From contig CAMPHJ010000034.1 in the NCBI GenBank assembly GCA_946885845.1, positions 1-19,447 of the forward strand: a stretch of DNA of 19,447 nucleotides, read 5' to 3'. Positions 1 to 6,911 of this stretch are shown here, piece after piece. The first letter of the stretch is position 1; each line of letters opens with the position of its first letter. This DNA is from an uncultured Sphingobium sp. (lineage in GTDB: Bacteria; Pseudomonadota; Alphaproteobacteria; Sphingomonadales; Sphingomonadaceae). Under the pieces are notes generated by a model. The model did no database searches. It was not told the origin of the DNA and saw nothing but the letters and a program-made list of their open reading frames with translations. The position numbers and the translations under genes are program-made.

Positions 1-717
1 AAGGAAATTGGCGGGGCGGGACAGGCGCGGCTGTTGTCGGCAGATGTCGCGGTGATCGGCGCGGGCGGGATCGGTAGCCCGGCAATCCTCTATCTGGCGG
101 CGGCAGGGGTCGGCACGATCCGGGTCATCGACGATGACCATGTCGCGCTGTCCAACCTGCAGCGTCAGATATTGTTCGGCACCATCGATATCGGCGCACC
201 GAAGGCGGAATGCGCTATGACAGCCGTGGCGCGGATCAACCCGGACGTGAAGCTGATCCCCATCAATGCACGGATCGATGCTGAAAACGCTGCACTAATG
301 CTACGCGACGCTGACGTGGTGCTGGATGGCTGCGACAGTTTCGCCACGCGGCTTGCTGTGGCGGATGCCTCTCAGCGGCTCCGTATTCCGCTGGTGTCGG
401 CGGCGGTGGGGCCGTTTGAAGGGCAATTGGCCACCTATCGCGGATGGGAGCCAGACCAGCCCTGCTATCGCTGCCTGGTCGGCAACCCGGAAGACGCGCC
501 GGAACGCAATTGCGCGCAAACCGGTGTAATCGGCGCGCTGACGGGCATCATTGGCAGCATGGCGGCGTTGGAAGTCATCCGTGCCCTGGTGCCATTTGGC
601 GCGACCATGGTGGGCAAGCTGATGATCGCCGACCTTTTGTCCATGCGTTTCCGCACAGTCAGCATCGCCAAGGACCCCGCCTGTCCTGGATGCGCCGCCA
701 TATTATGCGCGACCTGA
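1..717 (+). CDS. ThiF/MoeB/HesA-type adenylyltransferase, 5' end outside window
   Basis: This is an E1-like enzyme that would adenylate the C-terminus of a small sulfur-carrier protein, as MoeB does to MoaD and ThiF to ThiS. The frame is open from base 1: the first codons read KEIGGAGQARLLSADV, typical family sequence just before the nucleotide loop, so the true start lies to the left and the TTG at 34 is not it. In visible numbering the glycine-rich loop GAGGIGS is at about 20-26, the SNLQRQ arginine motif follows at about 51-56, and the DGCDS segment is near 109-113. Zinc-type CxxC pairs sit at 155/158 and 228/231, and a candidate catalytic Cys (ERNC) at 171, matching the MoeB layout. The last 13 bp overlap the downstream DsrE gene, which suggests coupled translation and a joint sulfur-transfer role. 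Whether it serves molybdopterin, thiamine or another carrier cannot be told here. Confidence 0.9.
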   Translation, partial: KEIGGAGQARLLSADVAVIGAGGIGSPAILYLAAAGVGTIRVIDDDHVALSNLQRQILFGTIDIGAPKAECAMTAVARINPDVKLIPINARIDAENAALMLRDADVVLDGCDSFATRLAVADASQRLRIPLVSAAVGPFEGQLATYRGWEPDQPCYRCLVGNPEDAPERNCAQTGVIGALTGIIGSMAALEVIRALVPFGATMVGKLMIADLLSMRFRTVSIAKDPACPGCAAILCAT

Positions 718-1070
718 AGGTCCTAGTCACGACTGGGGATGCCGAACGGCTGCGGGGTTCCCTAGTGCTGGCCTGCGCTCAAGCAGCTCTGGGCGGCCAG
801 GCGAGCCTGTTCTTCCAACTCGATGCGGTGGGGCTGTTGAAGCCCCCGATCAGCGCACCGCAAGATGCAAACCATCAAGCAGCGGGCCTGCCCACCCTTG
901 CGACACTGATCGACGAGGCATTGAGCCTTGGCGTCGTGCTCACCGCCTGCCAAAGCGGGCTGGCCCTCTGCCAGCTCACTGCCGATGACCTTCCCAAGGG
1001 CGTGGGCATTGGCGGGCCAGTGTCTTTTCTGCAAGCGACCGACGATCAGGCGCGGTTGCTGGTGATCTGA
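705..1070 (+). CDS. DsrE-family sulfur-relay-like protein
   Basis: A 121-aa cytoplasmic protein with the DsrE/TusD-like fold pattern: an N-terminal beta strand (LKVLVTTGD), an Ala-rich helix (LACAQAALGG), then VVLTACQSG followed by a helix and a DDLPKGVGIGG segment. Members of this family carry persulfide sulfur on a conserved Cys. Cys82 (TACQSG) sits where TusD has its active cysteine, and Cys24 and Cys89 are also present. The ATG at 705 lies inside the end of the ThiF gene in another frame, giving a 13-bp overlap. The same frame is open further upstream (to 444), but that part is antisense-like translation of ThiF and is not real. The ThiF-DsrE pairing suggests sulfur activation and relay; the acceptor is unknown. 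Confidence 0.82.
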   Translation: MRDLKVLVTTGDAERLRGSLVLACAQAALGGQASLFFQLDAVGLLKPPISAPQDANHQAAGLPTLATLIDEALSLGVVLTACQSGLALCQLTADDLPKGVGIGGPVSFLQATDDQARLLVI

Positions 1071-1109
1071 ACCCGCTTGGCGGAGAGGCTGCGTCAACGC
1101 CTGCTTCTA

Positions 1110-1137
1110 TTGACAGCGAGGGCTGCCCATTTATGGG
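1110..1137 (+). promoter_or_regulatory. Possible sigma-70-type promoter upstream of thrS
   Basis: A perfect TTGACA at 1110-1115 is followed after 16 bp by TATGGG (3 of 6 matches to the -10 consensus) at 1132-1137, about 50 bp before the thrS start and downstream of the DsrE stop. The position suits an independent thrS promoter. The -10 element is weak, so the call is tentative. Confidence 0.4.
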
Positions 1138-1188
1138 GAAAGCGCGGAATTTTGCGCCGCTCCACCTCAGTTACAGAAAGACTGCCCC

Positions 1189-3180
1189 TTGTCCGCCATG
1201 CTCAAGATCACCCTGCCCGACGGTTCCGTGCGCGAAGTCGCGCCCGGCACTACCCCGGCGGACATTGCGGCGGCGATCGGGCCGGGCCTGGCAAAGGCCG
1301 CCATCGCGGCGCGAGTCGATGGCGAGCTGCGCGACATTACGCGGCCGCTGGAGCAGGACGCGCAGCTGGCGCTGGTAACGTCAAAGGATGAAGCCGACGC
1401 GCTGGAACTGGCGCGGCACGACTTTGCGCACATATTGGCCGAAGCGGTGCAGGCATTGTTTCCGGGCACGCAAATCACATTCGGGCCTTCGACCGACGAC
1501 GGCTTTTATTATGATTTCGCACCGAAGGACCGGCCCTTCACCGAAGAGGACCTGCCTGCCATCGAGGCGAAGATGCGGGACATCATCGCTGCCGACAAAC
1601 CGCTGCAGCGCGAGGTGTGGCAGCGCGATGACCTGATTGCGCGCTGGCGGGCCGAGGGCGAGACTTTCAAGGCCAAGTGGGCCGCCGAACTGCCGGAGGG
1701 CGAGGAACTGACCGTATACCGGTCAGGCGGCGATTGGCTGGATATGTGCCGGGGGCCGCATCTGGCCTCGACGGGCAAGCTCGATCCGGCGGCGTTCAAA
1801 TTGACCCGCGTGTCGGGTGCCTATTGGCGCGGCGACCAGAAGAATGCGATGCTTTCGCGCATCTACGGCACCGGCTGGCTCAACAAGAAGCAGTTGGCCG
1901 AGCATCTGACGCGGCTGGAGGAGGCAGGCAAGCGCGACCATCGCAAGCTGGGCGCGGAGATGGACCTGTTTCACCTTCAGCAGGAAGCGCATGGCAGCGT
2001 CTTCTGGCATCCCAAAGGCTATCTGATCTGGCGCGAGCTGGAAGCCTATATGCGTCGCGCGATCGACGCGGCGGGCTATCGCGAGGTCAAGACGCCGCAG
2101 GTGATGGACGCTCGCCAGTGGGAGCAGTCCGGCCATTGGGGCAAATATCGCGAGAATATGTTCGTCATCCCCGACGAAGTGCCGAACGCAGAGGATGATG
2201 GGCCGCTGGTGTCCGACAGCGCCGACTGGATGGCGCTGAAACCCATGAACTGCCCCGCGCATGTCCTGATCTTCCGCCAGGGGATCAAGAGCTATCGCGA
2301 CCTGCCGCTGCGTTTCTACGAAAATGGCTGCTGCCATCGCAACGAGCCGCACGGCGCGCTGCACGGCCTGATGCGTGTGCGCCAGTTCACGCAGGACGAC
2401 GCGCACATCTTTTGCCGCGAGGACCAGATTGTCGAGGAAGTGCGGGCATTCTGCGCGCTCGCCGACCGCATCTACAATGATTTCGGCTTCACCTATTCGA
2501 TCAAGCTGGCGCTGCGCCCGGAAAAGCGCTTCGGCAGCGATGAGATGTGGGACAAGGCAGAGAATGAGTTGCGCGACGCCGTTGCCGCCGCTGGCCTCAA
2601 CACCCCAGAATATGGCTGGGAAGAACTACCGGGCGAAGGCGCCTTCTATGCGCCAAAGCTCGAATGGCATCTGACCGACGCCATCGGTCGGACATGGCAG
2701 GTCGGCACCATCCAGTCGGACCGCGTTCTACCGGAACGACTCGACGCATCCTATGTGGGCGAAGATGGCGAACGGCATCGGCCGGTCATGCTCCATCGCG
2801 CGATCTTCGGGTCCTATGAGCGCTTCATCGGCATCTTGATCGAACATTATGCGGGCAAATTTCCGCTATGGCTGGCCCCGGTCCAGGCGGTGGTCGCGAC
2901 CATCGTATCGGACGCCGACAGCTATGCACAGCAGCTGGTCGAGCAGTTGCGGGCCGCCGGAATCCGGGCCGAAGTCGATCTGCGTAACGAGAAAATCAAC
3001 TATAAGGTGCGTGAACATAGCCTGGCGAAAGTGCCCAATTTGCTGGTCGTTGGCCGCCGCGAAGCCGACGAAGGCACGGTGGCGCTGCGCGAACTGGGCA
3101 AGGATGGGCAAAGCGTCCTTTCGATACAGGATGTGGTCGAACGCCTTGCAAAGGAAAGCCAGGCCCCCGATATGCGCTGA
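1189..3180 (+). CDS. thrS: Threonyl-tRNA synthetase
   Basis: Class II aminoacyl-tRNA synthetase that charges tRNA-Thr in the cytoplasm. Full length at 663 aa. Domain order: N-terminal TGS domain (about 4-65), editing domain with the HxxxH motif (His77 and His81 in [11 protein letters not shown]), class II catalytic core with the Cys of [10 protein letters not shown] and the His of the [12 protein letters not shown] region as zinc ligands, the late MLHRAI histidine, and a C-terminal anticodon-binding domain (about 565-655) starting after PLWLAP. The start is chosen as TTG at 1189, because AGAAAG at 1175-1180 is 8 bp upstream. The alternative ATG at 1198 (three residues shorter) has no Shine-Dalgarno at normal distance. 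It is followed by infC, the same order as in many bacteria, with a strong hairpin between them. Confidence 0.97.
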   Translation: MSAMLKITLPDGSVREVAPGTTPADIAAAIGPGLAKAAIAARVDGELRDITRPLEQDAQLALVTSKDEADALELARHDFAHILAEAVQALFPGTQITFGPSTDDGFYYDFAPKDRPFTEEDLPAIEAKMRDIIAADKPLQREVWQRDDLIARWRAEGETFKAKWAAELPEGEELTVYRSGGDWLDMCRGPHLASTGKLDPAAFKLTRVSGAYWRGDQKNAMLSRIYGTGWLNKKQLAEHLTRLEEAGKRDHRKLGAEMDLFHLQQEAHGSVFWHPKGYLIWRELEAYMRRAIDAAGYREVKTPQVMDARQWEQSGHWGKYRENMFVIPDEVPNAEDDGPLVSDSADWMALKPMNCPAHVLIFRQGIKSYRDLPLRFYENGCCHRNEPHGALHGLMRVRQFTQDDAHIFCREDQIVEEVRAFCALADRIYNDFGFTYSIKLALRPEKRFGSDEMWDKAENELRDAVAAAGLNTPEYGWEELPGEGAFYAPKLEWHLTDAIGRTWQVGTIQSDRVLPERLDASYVGEDGERHRPVMLHRAIFGSYERFIGILIEHYAGKFPLWLAPVQAVVATIVSDADSYAQQLVEQLRAAGIRAEVDLRNEKINYKVREHSLAKVPNLLVVGRREADEGTVALRELGKDGQSVLSIQDVVERLAKESQAPDMR

Positions 3181-3196
3181 GGCAGCAATGCCACAT

Positions 3197-3233
3197 GGGG
3201 CCGGTGAATCCGCAACTGCGGACTTGCCGCCCC
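3197..3233 (+). terminator. Strong hairpin between thrS and infC (terminator or attenuator)
   Basis: An imperfect 16-pair stem: GGGGC (3197-3201) pairs with GCCCC (3229-3233), a middle segment pairs with two G-T wobbles, one bulge and one mismatch, and TCCGC/GCGGA form the top with an AACT loop. It is followed by CTTTCGGCTTT-like sequence that starts T-rich but is not a clean U-tract. It lies 17 bp after the thrS stop and about 60 bp before the infC start, so it could end thrS transcripts or tune read-through into infC. Confidence 0.45.
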
Positions 3234-3281
3234 TTTCGGCTTTGCGCTAAAGGCCGCCAGAGCCGTTTTGTAAGCAACAAT

Positions 3282-3288
3282 AGGAGAA
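3282..3288 (+). promoter_or_regulatory. Ribosome binding site that decides the infC start
   Basis: AGGAGAA is the strongest Shine-Dalgarno match in the thrS-infC gap. It is 6 bp from an in-frame ATA at 3295 but 18 bp from the first in-frame ATG at 3307, which is too far for normal use. The sequence therefore points to initiation at AUA. Confidence 0.7.
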
Positions 3289-3294
3289 GCCGCT

Positions 3295-3840
3295 ATACGT
3301 CCCCCAATGATGCGCCGCCCGCTGGCGCCGCCGCCTAAGTCCGGTCCCCGTTACAATGAGTTTATCACCGTACCCAAGGTGCGCGTGATCGACGACGAAG
3401 GCGAAAATCTGGGCGTGATGTTTACGCAGGAAGCCATGGAGCGCGCTTACGAGATCGGGCTGGACCTGGTCGAAGTATCGCCGACCGCCGATCCGCCGGT
3501 CTGTAAGTTTCTGGACATCGGCAAGTTCAAATACGAAGCCCAGAAGAAGGCGAATATCGCGCGCAAGACCCAGAAGACGCAGGAACTCAAAGAAATCAAA
3601 ATGCGTCCGAACATCGACGATCATGACTATGATACGAAGATGAAGAAGGTCCATGATTTCATCGGCGACGGCGACAAGGTGAAGATCACCCTGCGTTTTC
3701 GCGGTCGTGAATTGTCGCATCAGCAGCTTGGCATGCAACTGCTGCAGCGCGTAGCCGAAAATGTAGGCGAAATCGCCAAGGTCGAAGCCTATCCCCGTAT
3801 GGAAGGCCGCCAGATGCTGATGGTGCTGGCCCCGAAATAA
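3295..3840 (+). CDS. infC: Translation initiation factor IF-3, probable AUA start
   Basis: IF-3 binds the 30S subunit, blocks premature 50S joining and proofreads the start codon and initiator tRNA. The product is 181 aa from the AUA at 3295, or 177 aa from the ATG at 3307; E. coli IF-3 has 180. The N-domain has the [19 protein letters not shown] and [16 protein letters not shown] motifs. A Lys-rich linker with [10 protein letters not shown] follows, then the C-domain with [16 protein letters not shown] and [12 protein letters not shown] at the end. The AUA is favoured because the AGGAGAA site is 6 bp upstream. Rare start codons on infC are the known basis of IF-3 autoregulation (AUU in E. 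coli), so repression by its own product is likely by analogy. The exact start is inferred; identity is certain. Confidence 0.96.
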   Translation: MRPPMMRRPLAPPPKSGPRYNEFITVPKVRVIDDEGENLGVMFTQEAMERAYEIGLDLVEVSPTADPPVCKFLDIGKFKYEAQKKANIARKTQKTQELKEIKMRPNIDDHDYDTKMKKVHDFIGDGDKVKITLRFRGRELSHQQLGMQLLQRVAENVGEIAKVEAYPRMEGRQMLMVLAPK

Positions 3841-3866
3841 GCCGTCGTCACGACTGACGCATTTAG

Positions 3867-3896
3867 CGGGCGGGGTCTGGCACCAGGCTCCGCCCG
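3867..3896 (+). terminator. Terminator-like hairpin after infC
   Basis: Fourteen-base arms, CGGGCGGGGTCTGG at 3867-3880 and CCAGGCTCCGCCCG at 3883-3896, are complementary with two G-T wobbles. The position is 26 bp after the infC stop. Only ATTGCGTT follows, so the U-tract is poor, but the stem is very stable. Confidence 0.55.
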
Positions 3897-3979
3897 ATTG
3901 CGTTGCGCGCTATTTACGAATGCCGTCGGTTGCGGGATAGTCGCGGATGACGGGGCCGATCACCAGCGGGAGTGGCAAC

Positions 3980-4477
3980 ATGGGCGAGGATCTGTATCGG
4001 AACGATCCTGCGGACATCTTCATGTGGCGGCGCATGGACGATCGGGTCACAACCTCCGGCCAGCCCAGCGAAGCCCAGATCGCAGCCATAAAGGCGCTAG
4101 GCGTCACCCATGTCGTGAACCTGGGACTGCACAGCCATGAAAAAGCCCTACCCGATGAAGCGGGAACGGTCGGCGCGCTGGGAATGACCTACATCCATAT
4201 TCCCGTCGCGTTCGATGCCCCGGCGGAGGCAGACTTTGCGCAGTTCGCTGCAACCATGCGCGACTTTGAAGGCGAATCGATCCATATCCATTGCATCGCC
4301 AACTTCCGCGTGTCGGCGTTCCTCTATCGTTACCAGCGCGATGTACTGCACATCACCGAGCAGGATGCGCGCCGCCAAATGGAAGGCATCTGGCGACCTG
4401 GTGGCGTGTGGGCTGGCTTTATCGGCGATGAGCAGCGGGTAGAATCGCCTCATTTTTATGCAGGGCGCGATTACTGA
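3980..4477 (+). CDS. DUF442-type (beta-lactamase-hydrolase-like) protein tyrosine phosphatase
   Basis: A 165-aa cytoplasmic protein resembling the cysteine-phosphatase domain known as DUF442 or the BLH phosphatase domain. The N-terminal DDRVTTSGQPSEAQIAAIKALGVTHVVNLGL segment is the family hallmark. The phosphate-binding loop is HCIANFRVS, with Cys105 and Arg110, and is therefore CX4R rather than the classic CX5R. The start at ATG 3980 is preferred because GGGAG lies 7 bp upstream; an in-frame ATG at 3947 (11 residues longer) has weaker support. It stands alone after the infC terminator and converges with msrA, with 12 bp between the stops. The substrate is unknown. Phosphatase activity is inferred from the Cys/Arg loop only. 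Confidence 0.85.
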   Translation: MGEDLYRNDPADIFMWRRMDDRVTTSGQPSEAQIAAIKALGVTHVVNLGLHSHEKALPDEAGTVGALGMTYIHIPVAFDAPAEADFAQFAATMRDFEGESIHIHCIANFRVSAFLYRYQRDVLHITEQDARRQMEGIWRPGGVWAGFIGDEQRVESPHFYAGRDY

Positions 4478-4489
4478 TGCCAGCCCCGT

Positions 4490-5161
4490 TCAGCTGACTG
4501 GCTTTGGCCGATACCGTGAAGGAAACATCGCCTTGAACGCGGCGAGTTTCGGGGCATCCCAGCGCTGAATATAGGGGTGGCGGGGATTTTTGGACATGAA
4601 ATCCTGGTGATAGGCGTCCGCCGCCTGAAAGCCCGTAAATCGTTCAACACGGGTGACGATGGGGTCACGCCACAGTTTTGCCTTGCCCAATTGTGCCAGA
4701 TAAGCGCGCGCCGCCTTGTCCTGCCCAGCATTCAGCGGGAAAAGTGCGCTGCGATAATGGGTGCCGCGATCGGGACCCTGATGGTTGAGCGTGGTGGGAT
4801 CGGCGATCACGGAAAAGAAGACGCGCAACAGCGTCGCATAGCTGACCTGCGCGGGATCATAGGTCACGCGCACGGATTCGGCGAAGCCCGTATCGCCCTT
4901 GGTGACCTGCCCGTAATTCACCTTGCGCCCCTTGGGCCCGCCCGCGAACCCGGAAACAACCGAATGGACGCCCTTCACGTGCGAAAAAACGCCCTCCACG
5001 CCCCAGAAGCAGCCACCCGCAAAAATGGCAGTTTCGCGGGCCTGGCGGGATGAAGCATCCACGCTGGGCACCGGTGCAAGCACCGGTCGCTCAGCACGCA
5101 GAGGGGATGCGACCACAAGAGCCGCAAGGACAGCAAGGCCTATGCCGTCAGAGCGCCGCAT
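4490..5161 (-). CDS. msrA: Exported peptide-methionine (S)-S-oxide reductase, single Cys
   Basis: Reduces methionine S-sulfoxide in oxidised proteins. The GGCFWG motif gives catalytic Cys51, followed by the family pattern (VNYGQVTKGDTGFAESVRVTYDP, then DPTTLNHQGPDRGTHYRSALF). From ATG 5161 the protein is 223 aa and begins MRRSDGIGLAVLAALVVASPLRA, a clear signal peptide with cleavage expected near residue 23, so it should work in the periplasm. In-frame sequence continues up to a GTG at 5233, but that would bury the signal peptide and overlaps the upstream small gene. Cys51 is the only cysteine, so no internal resolving Cys exists and regeneration must use another thiol or partner. The start overlaps the stop of a 57-aa membrane protein by 14 bp, suggesting coupled translation. 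No good Shine-Dalgarno precedes 5161, which fits coupling. Confidence 0.93.
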   Translation of the reverse strand: MRRSDGIGLAVLAALVVASPLRAERPVLAPVPSVDASSRQARETAIFAGGCFWGVEGVFSHVKGVHSVVSGFAGGPKGRKVNYGQVTKGDTGFAESVRVTYDPAQVSYATLLRVFFSVIADPTTLNHQGPDRGTHYRSALFPLNAGQDKAARAYLAQLGKAKLWRDPIVTRVERFTGFQAADAYHQDFMSKNPRHPYIQRWDAPKLAAFKAMFPSRYRPKPVS

Positions 5162-5321
5162 TGGATTGGCTATCGGCTGGCGCGGCGTCACCAGACGCAG
5201 CCATGGCCGGGCTGACCAAGGCAGGCGGCTCACTGGGATGGAGCGCGAACATGCCTACAGAGCCGAGTATGAACCCGCCGAAAAAGCGGAGAAAAAGGTC
5301 AGACTTCAAGAATGCCGCCAT
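5148..5321 (-). CDS. Small single-pass membrane protein upstream of msrA
   Basis: A 57-aa frame. It starts MAAFLKSDLFLRFFGG, continues through a hydrophobic stretch FILGSVGMFAL (about residues 9-27, one transmembrane helix), and ends with an Ala/Pro/Ser-rich tail rich in DAAPAD-type sequence. A purine-rich AAGGAAGAAGG lies just before the ATG at 5321, a good ribosome binding site. Its TGA (5148-5150) lies inside the start of msrA, a 14-bp overlap in a different frame. I do not recognise a named family. The coupling, the binding site and a sensible one-helix protein support a real gene, perhaps a membrane partner or leader for the periplasmic MsrA. The function is unknown. Confidence 0.65.
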   Translation of the reverse strand: MAAFLKSDLFLRFFGGFILGSVGMFALHPSEPPALVSPAMAASGDAAPADSQSNAAL

Positions 5322-5411
5322 GGCCTTCTTCCTTCCATCCTGGCCCCGGAAAGGGCGATGATTAGCAGTCGCCTGCTTAGCCGTGGGTTAACGGAAGCAT
5401 CTGACTTACAA

Positions 5412-5426
5412 GTTTCATATTGAAAC
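5412..5426. repeat. Perfect inverted repeat in AT-rich patch upstream of msrA unit
   Basis: GTTTCA-TAT-TGAAAC is a perfect 6-3-6 palindrome in the least GC-rich patch of the 5322-5587 intergenic region, about 90 bp upstream of the small ORF/msrA unit. It may be a regulator binding site. The rest of this 266-bp gap holds the aspartate aminotransferase terminator and a second palindrome (5544-5557), and no further gene that I can support. Confidence 0.4.
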
Positions 5427-5504
5427 GGGATATAAGTCGCGACACCTGCCCTGCAAGAGTAGCGAGCACGAAAATTCGTTTCCGACGCTTATTGAGAGCA
5501 AGAG

Positions 5505-5532
5505 GCGGCAGGCGGTGATGCGCGCCTGCCGC
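5505..5532 (-). terminator. Hairpin terminator of the aminotransferase gene
   Basis: Perfect 10-bp arms GCGGCAGGCG (5505-5514) and CGCCTGCCGC (5523-5532) with an 8-base loop, 55 bp after the minus-strand stop at 5588. On the minus strand it is followed by CTCTTGCTCTC, a moderately U-rich tail. Confidence 0.6.
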
Positions 5533-5543
5533 TAGCCCCGATA

Positions 5544-5557
5544 CCAGCCATGGCTGG
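5544..5557. repeat. 14-bp perfect palindrome
   Basis: CCAGCCATGGCTGG reads identically on both strands and lies between the aminotransferase stop (5588) and its terminator hairpin (5505-5532). It could add a second stem to the 3' end of the transcript or be a protein site. No function is evident. Confidence 0.4.
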
Positions 5558-5587
5558 CCCCCGTCTTCGAACCGGGAGGGAACCTGC

Positions 5588-6790
5588 TTATTTCAGCGCC
5601 GCGCAGGCTTCCTGGATGCGTGTGCAGGCCTTGGCCAAAACCTCTTCCGACGTCGCATAGCTGATGCGGAACGCAGGCGAGAGGCCGAAGGCGGCACCAT
5701 GAACAGCAGCGACCTTCGCTTCGTCGAGGAAATAGCCGATCAGCGTTTCATCACTGTCGATCAGCTGCCCCTTCGGGGTCATTTTGCCCATGACGCCACT
5801 TGCGTCGGGATAGACGTAGAATGCGCCTTCTGGCGTCGGGCAATTAAGACCGGGCGCGTCGTTCAGCATGGAAACGACAAGGTCGCGGCGCTTCTGGAAA
5901 GCCGCGTTCCGTCCTACCAGAAAGTCCTGCTCGCCGGTCAGCGCGGCGACTGCGGCAGCCTGGCTGATGGAACAGGGGTTGCTGGTCGATTGCGACTGAA
6001 GCTTGCCCATCGCCTTGATCATCCATTCAGGACCACCGGCAAAGCCGATGCGCCAGCCGGTCATGGAAAAGGCCTTCGAACAACCATTCACCGTCAGGGT
6101 GCGATCATACAGATCCGGGCATACCTGCGCGACAGTGGCGAACGGGGTGGGCGCGTACCAGACATGTTCATACATGTCGTCGGTCATCACCAGCACATGG
6201 GGATGGCGCAGCAGCACTTCACCCAGCTGCTGGAGCTCGCTTGCCGAATAGGCGGCGCCCGAAGGGTTGGAGGGTGAGTTCAGGATGACCCACTTCGTCT
6301 TTGCAGTGATCGCAGCATCAAGCTGCGCCGCCGTGATCTTGTAACCTTGGCTGGCGGGGGCCTCGATGAACACCGGCGTGCCGCCAGCGAAGTTCACGAT
6401 ATCGGGATAGCTGACCCAATAAGGCGCGGGGATGATGACTTCGTCGCCAGCATCCACCGTCGCGACCAGCGCGTTGAACAATGTGTGCTTGCCGCCGGAA
6501 TTCACGCTGACCTGGCTGCGCTTGTAGGTCAGGCCATTGTCGCGCTTGAACTTGAACGCAACCGCGTCCTTCAATTCGGCGGTGCCGTCCACATCGGTAT
6601 AGCGGGTCAGGTTCTTGCGGATGGCGGCGATGCCAGCCTCTTTGACGAAATCGGGGGTATCGAAATCCGGTTCGCCCGCGGACAGGCCAATCACGTCCAC
6701 GCCTTCGGCTTTAAGGGCATTCACGCGCGCGCTCATCGCCAGGGTGGCGGACGGCTGGATGCGACCGAGGGCAGCGGAAGTCTGGCTCAT
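5588..6790 (-). CDS. Class I pyridoxal-phosphate aminotransferase, aspartate-aminotransferase type
   Basis: A 400-aa fold-type I transaminase, probably interconverting aspartate and 2-oxoglutarate with oxaloacetate and glutamate. Motifs in order: SAGEPDFDTP (38-46), RYTDVDGTAELKDA (63-76), the cofactor-binding VNSGGKHTLFNA (96-107), PAPYWVSYPD (121-130), NSPSNPSGA (171-179) and the Schiff-base lysine Lys239 in NGCSKAFSMTGWRIGF. The FRISYATS near the C-terminus carries the carboxylate-binding Arg. The length and motifs match the subgroup-Igamma (Ib) enzymes that are often named AspC or AatA in alphaproteobacteria; some relatives also take prephenate. AAGAG about 8 bp upstream of the ATG supports the start. 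It is the last gene of a minus-strand run after pabB and pabC, separated by 121 bp, and ends in a strong hairpin. Confidence 0.95.
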   Translation of the reverse strand: MSQTSAALGRIQPSATLAMSARVNALKAEGVDVIGLSAGEPDFDTPDFVKEAGIAAIRKNLTRYTDVDGTAELKDAVAFKFKRDNGLTYKRSQVSVNSGGKHTLFNALVATVDAGDEVIIPAPYWVSYPDIVNFAGGTPVFIEAPASQGYKITAAQLDAAITAKTKWVILNSPSNPSGAAYSASELQQLGEVLLRHPHVLVMTDDMYEHVWYAPTPFATVAQVCPDLYDRTLTVNGCSKAFSMTGWRIGFAGGPEWMIKAMGKLQSQSTSNPCSISQAAAVAALTGEQDFLVGRNAAFQKRRDLVVSMLNDAPGLNCPTPEGAFYVYPDASGVMGKMTPKGQLIDSDETLIGYFLDEAKVAAVHGAAFGLSPAFRISYATSEEVLAKACTRIQEACAALK

Positions 6791-6911
6791 CGTAACACTC
6801 TTTCTGAAATATCCTCATGCCCGCGCAAAGCGGACGCGAGGCTCCTTAAAGCGGTATGAAGGACGGGGCAACCGCCAGTTGGCCAATGCGATCTGCGGCG
6901 GGCCAAATAGC

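Noticed and set aside
3234..3281. Internal infC promoter
   Set aside because: TTGCGC or TTGCCG with T-rich segments at about 17 bp were tried, but none match the -10 consensus well and the leader would be too short.
5561..5573. GGTTCGAA-type T-loop motif on the minus strand, possible tRNA or att remnant
   Set aside because: Only a partial T-arm (four of five pairs) can form, no other tRNA arms or integrase are present, and the upstream bases are the coding end of the aminotransferase gene.
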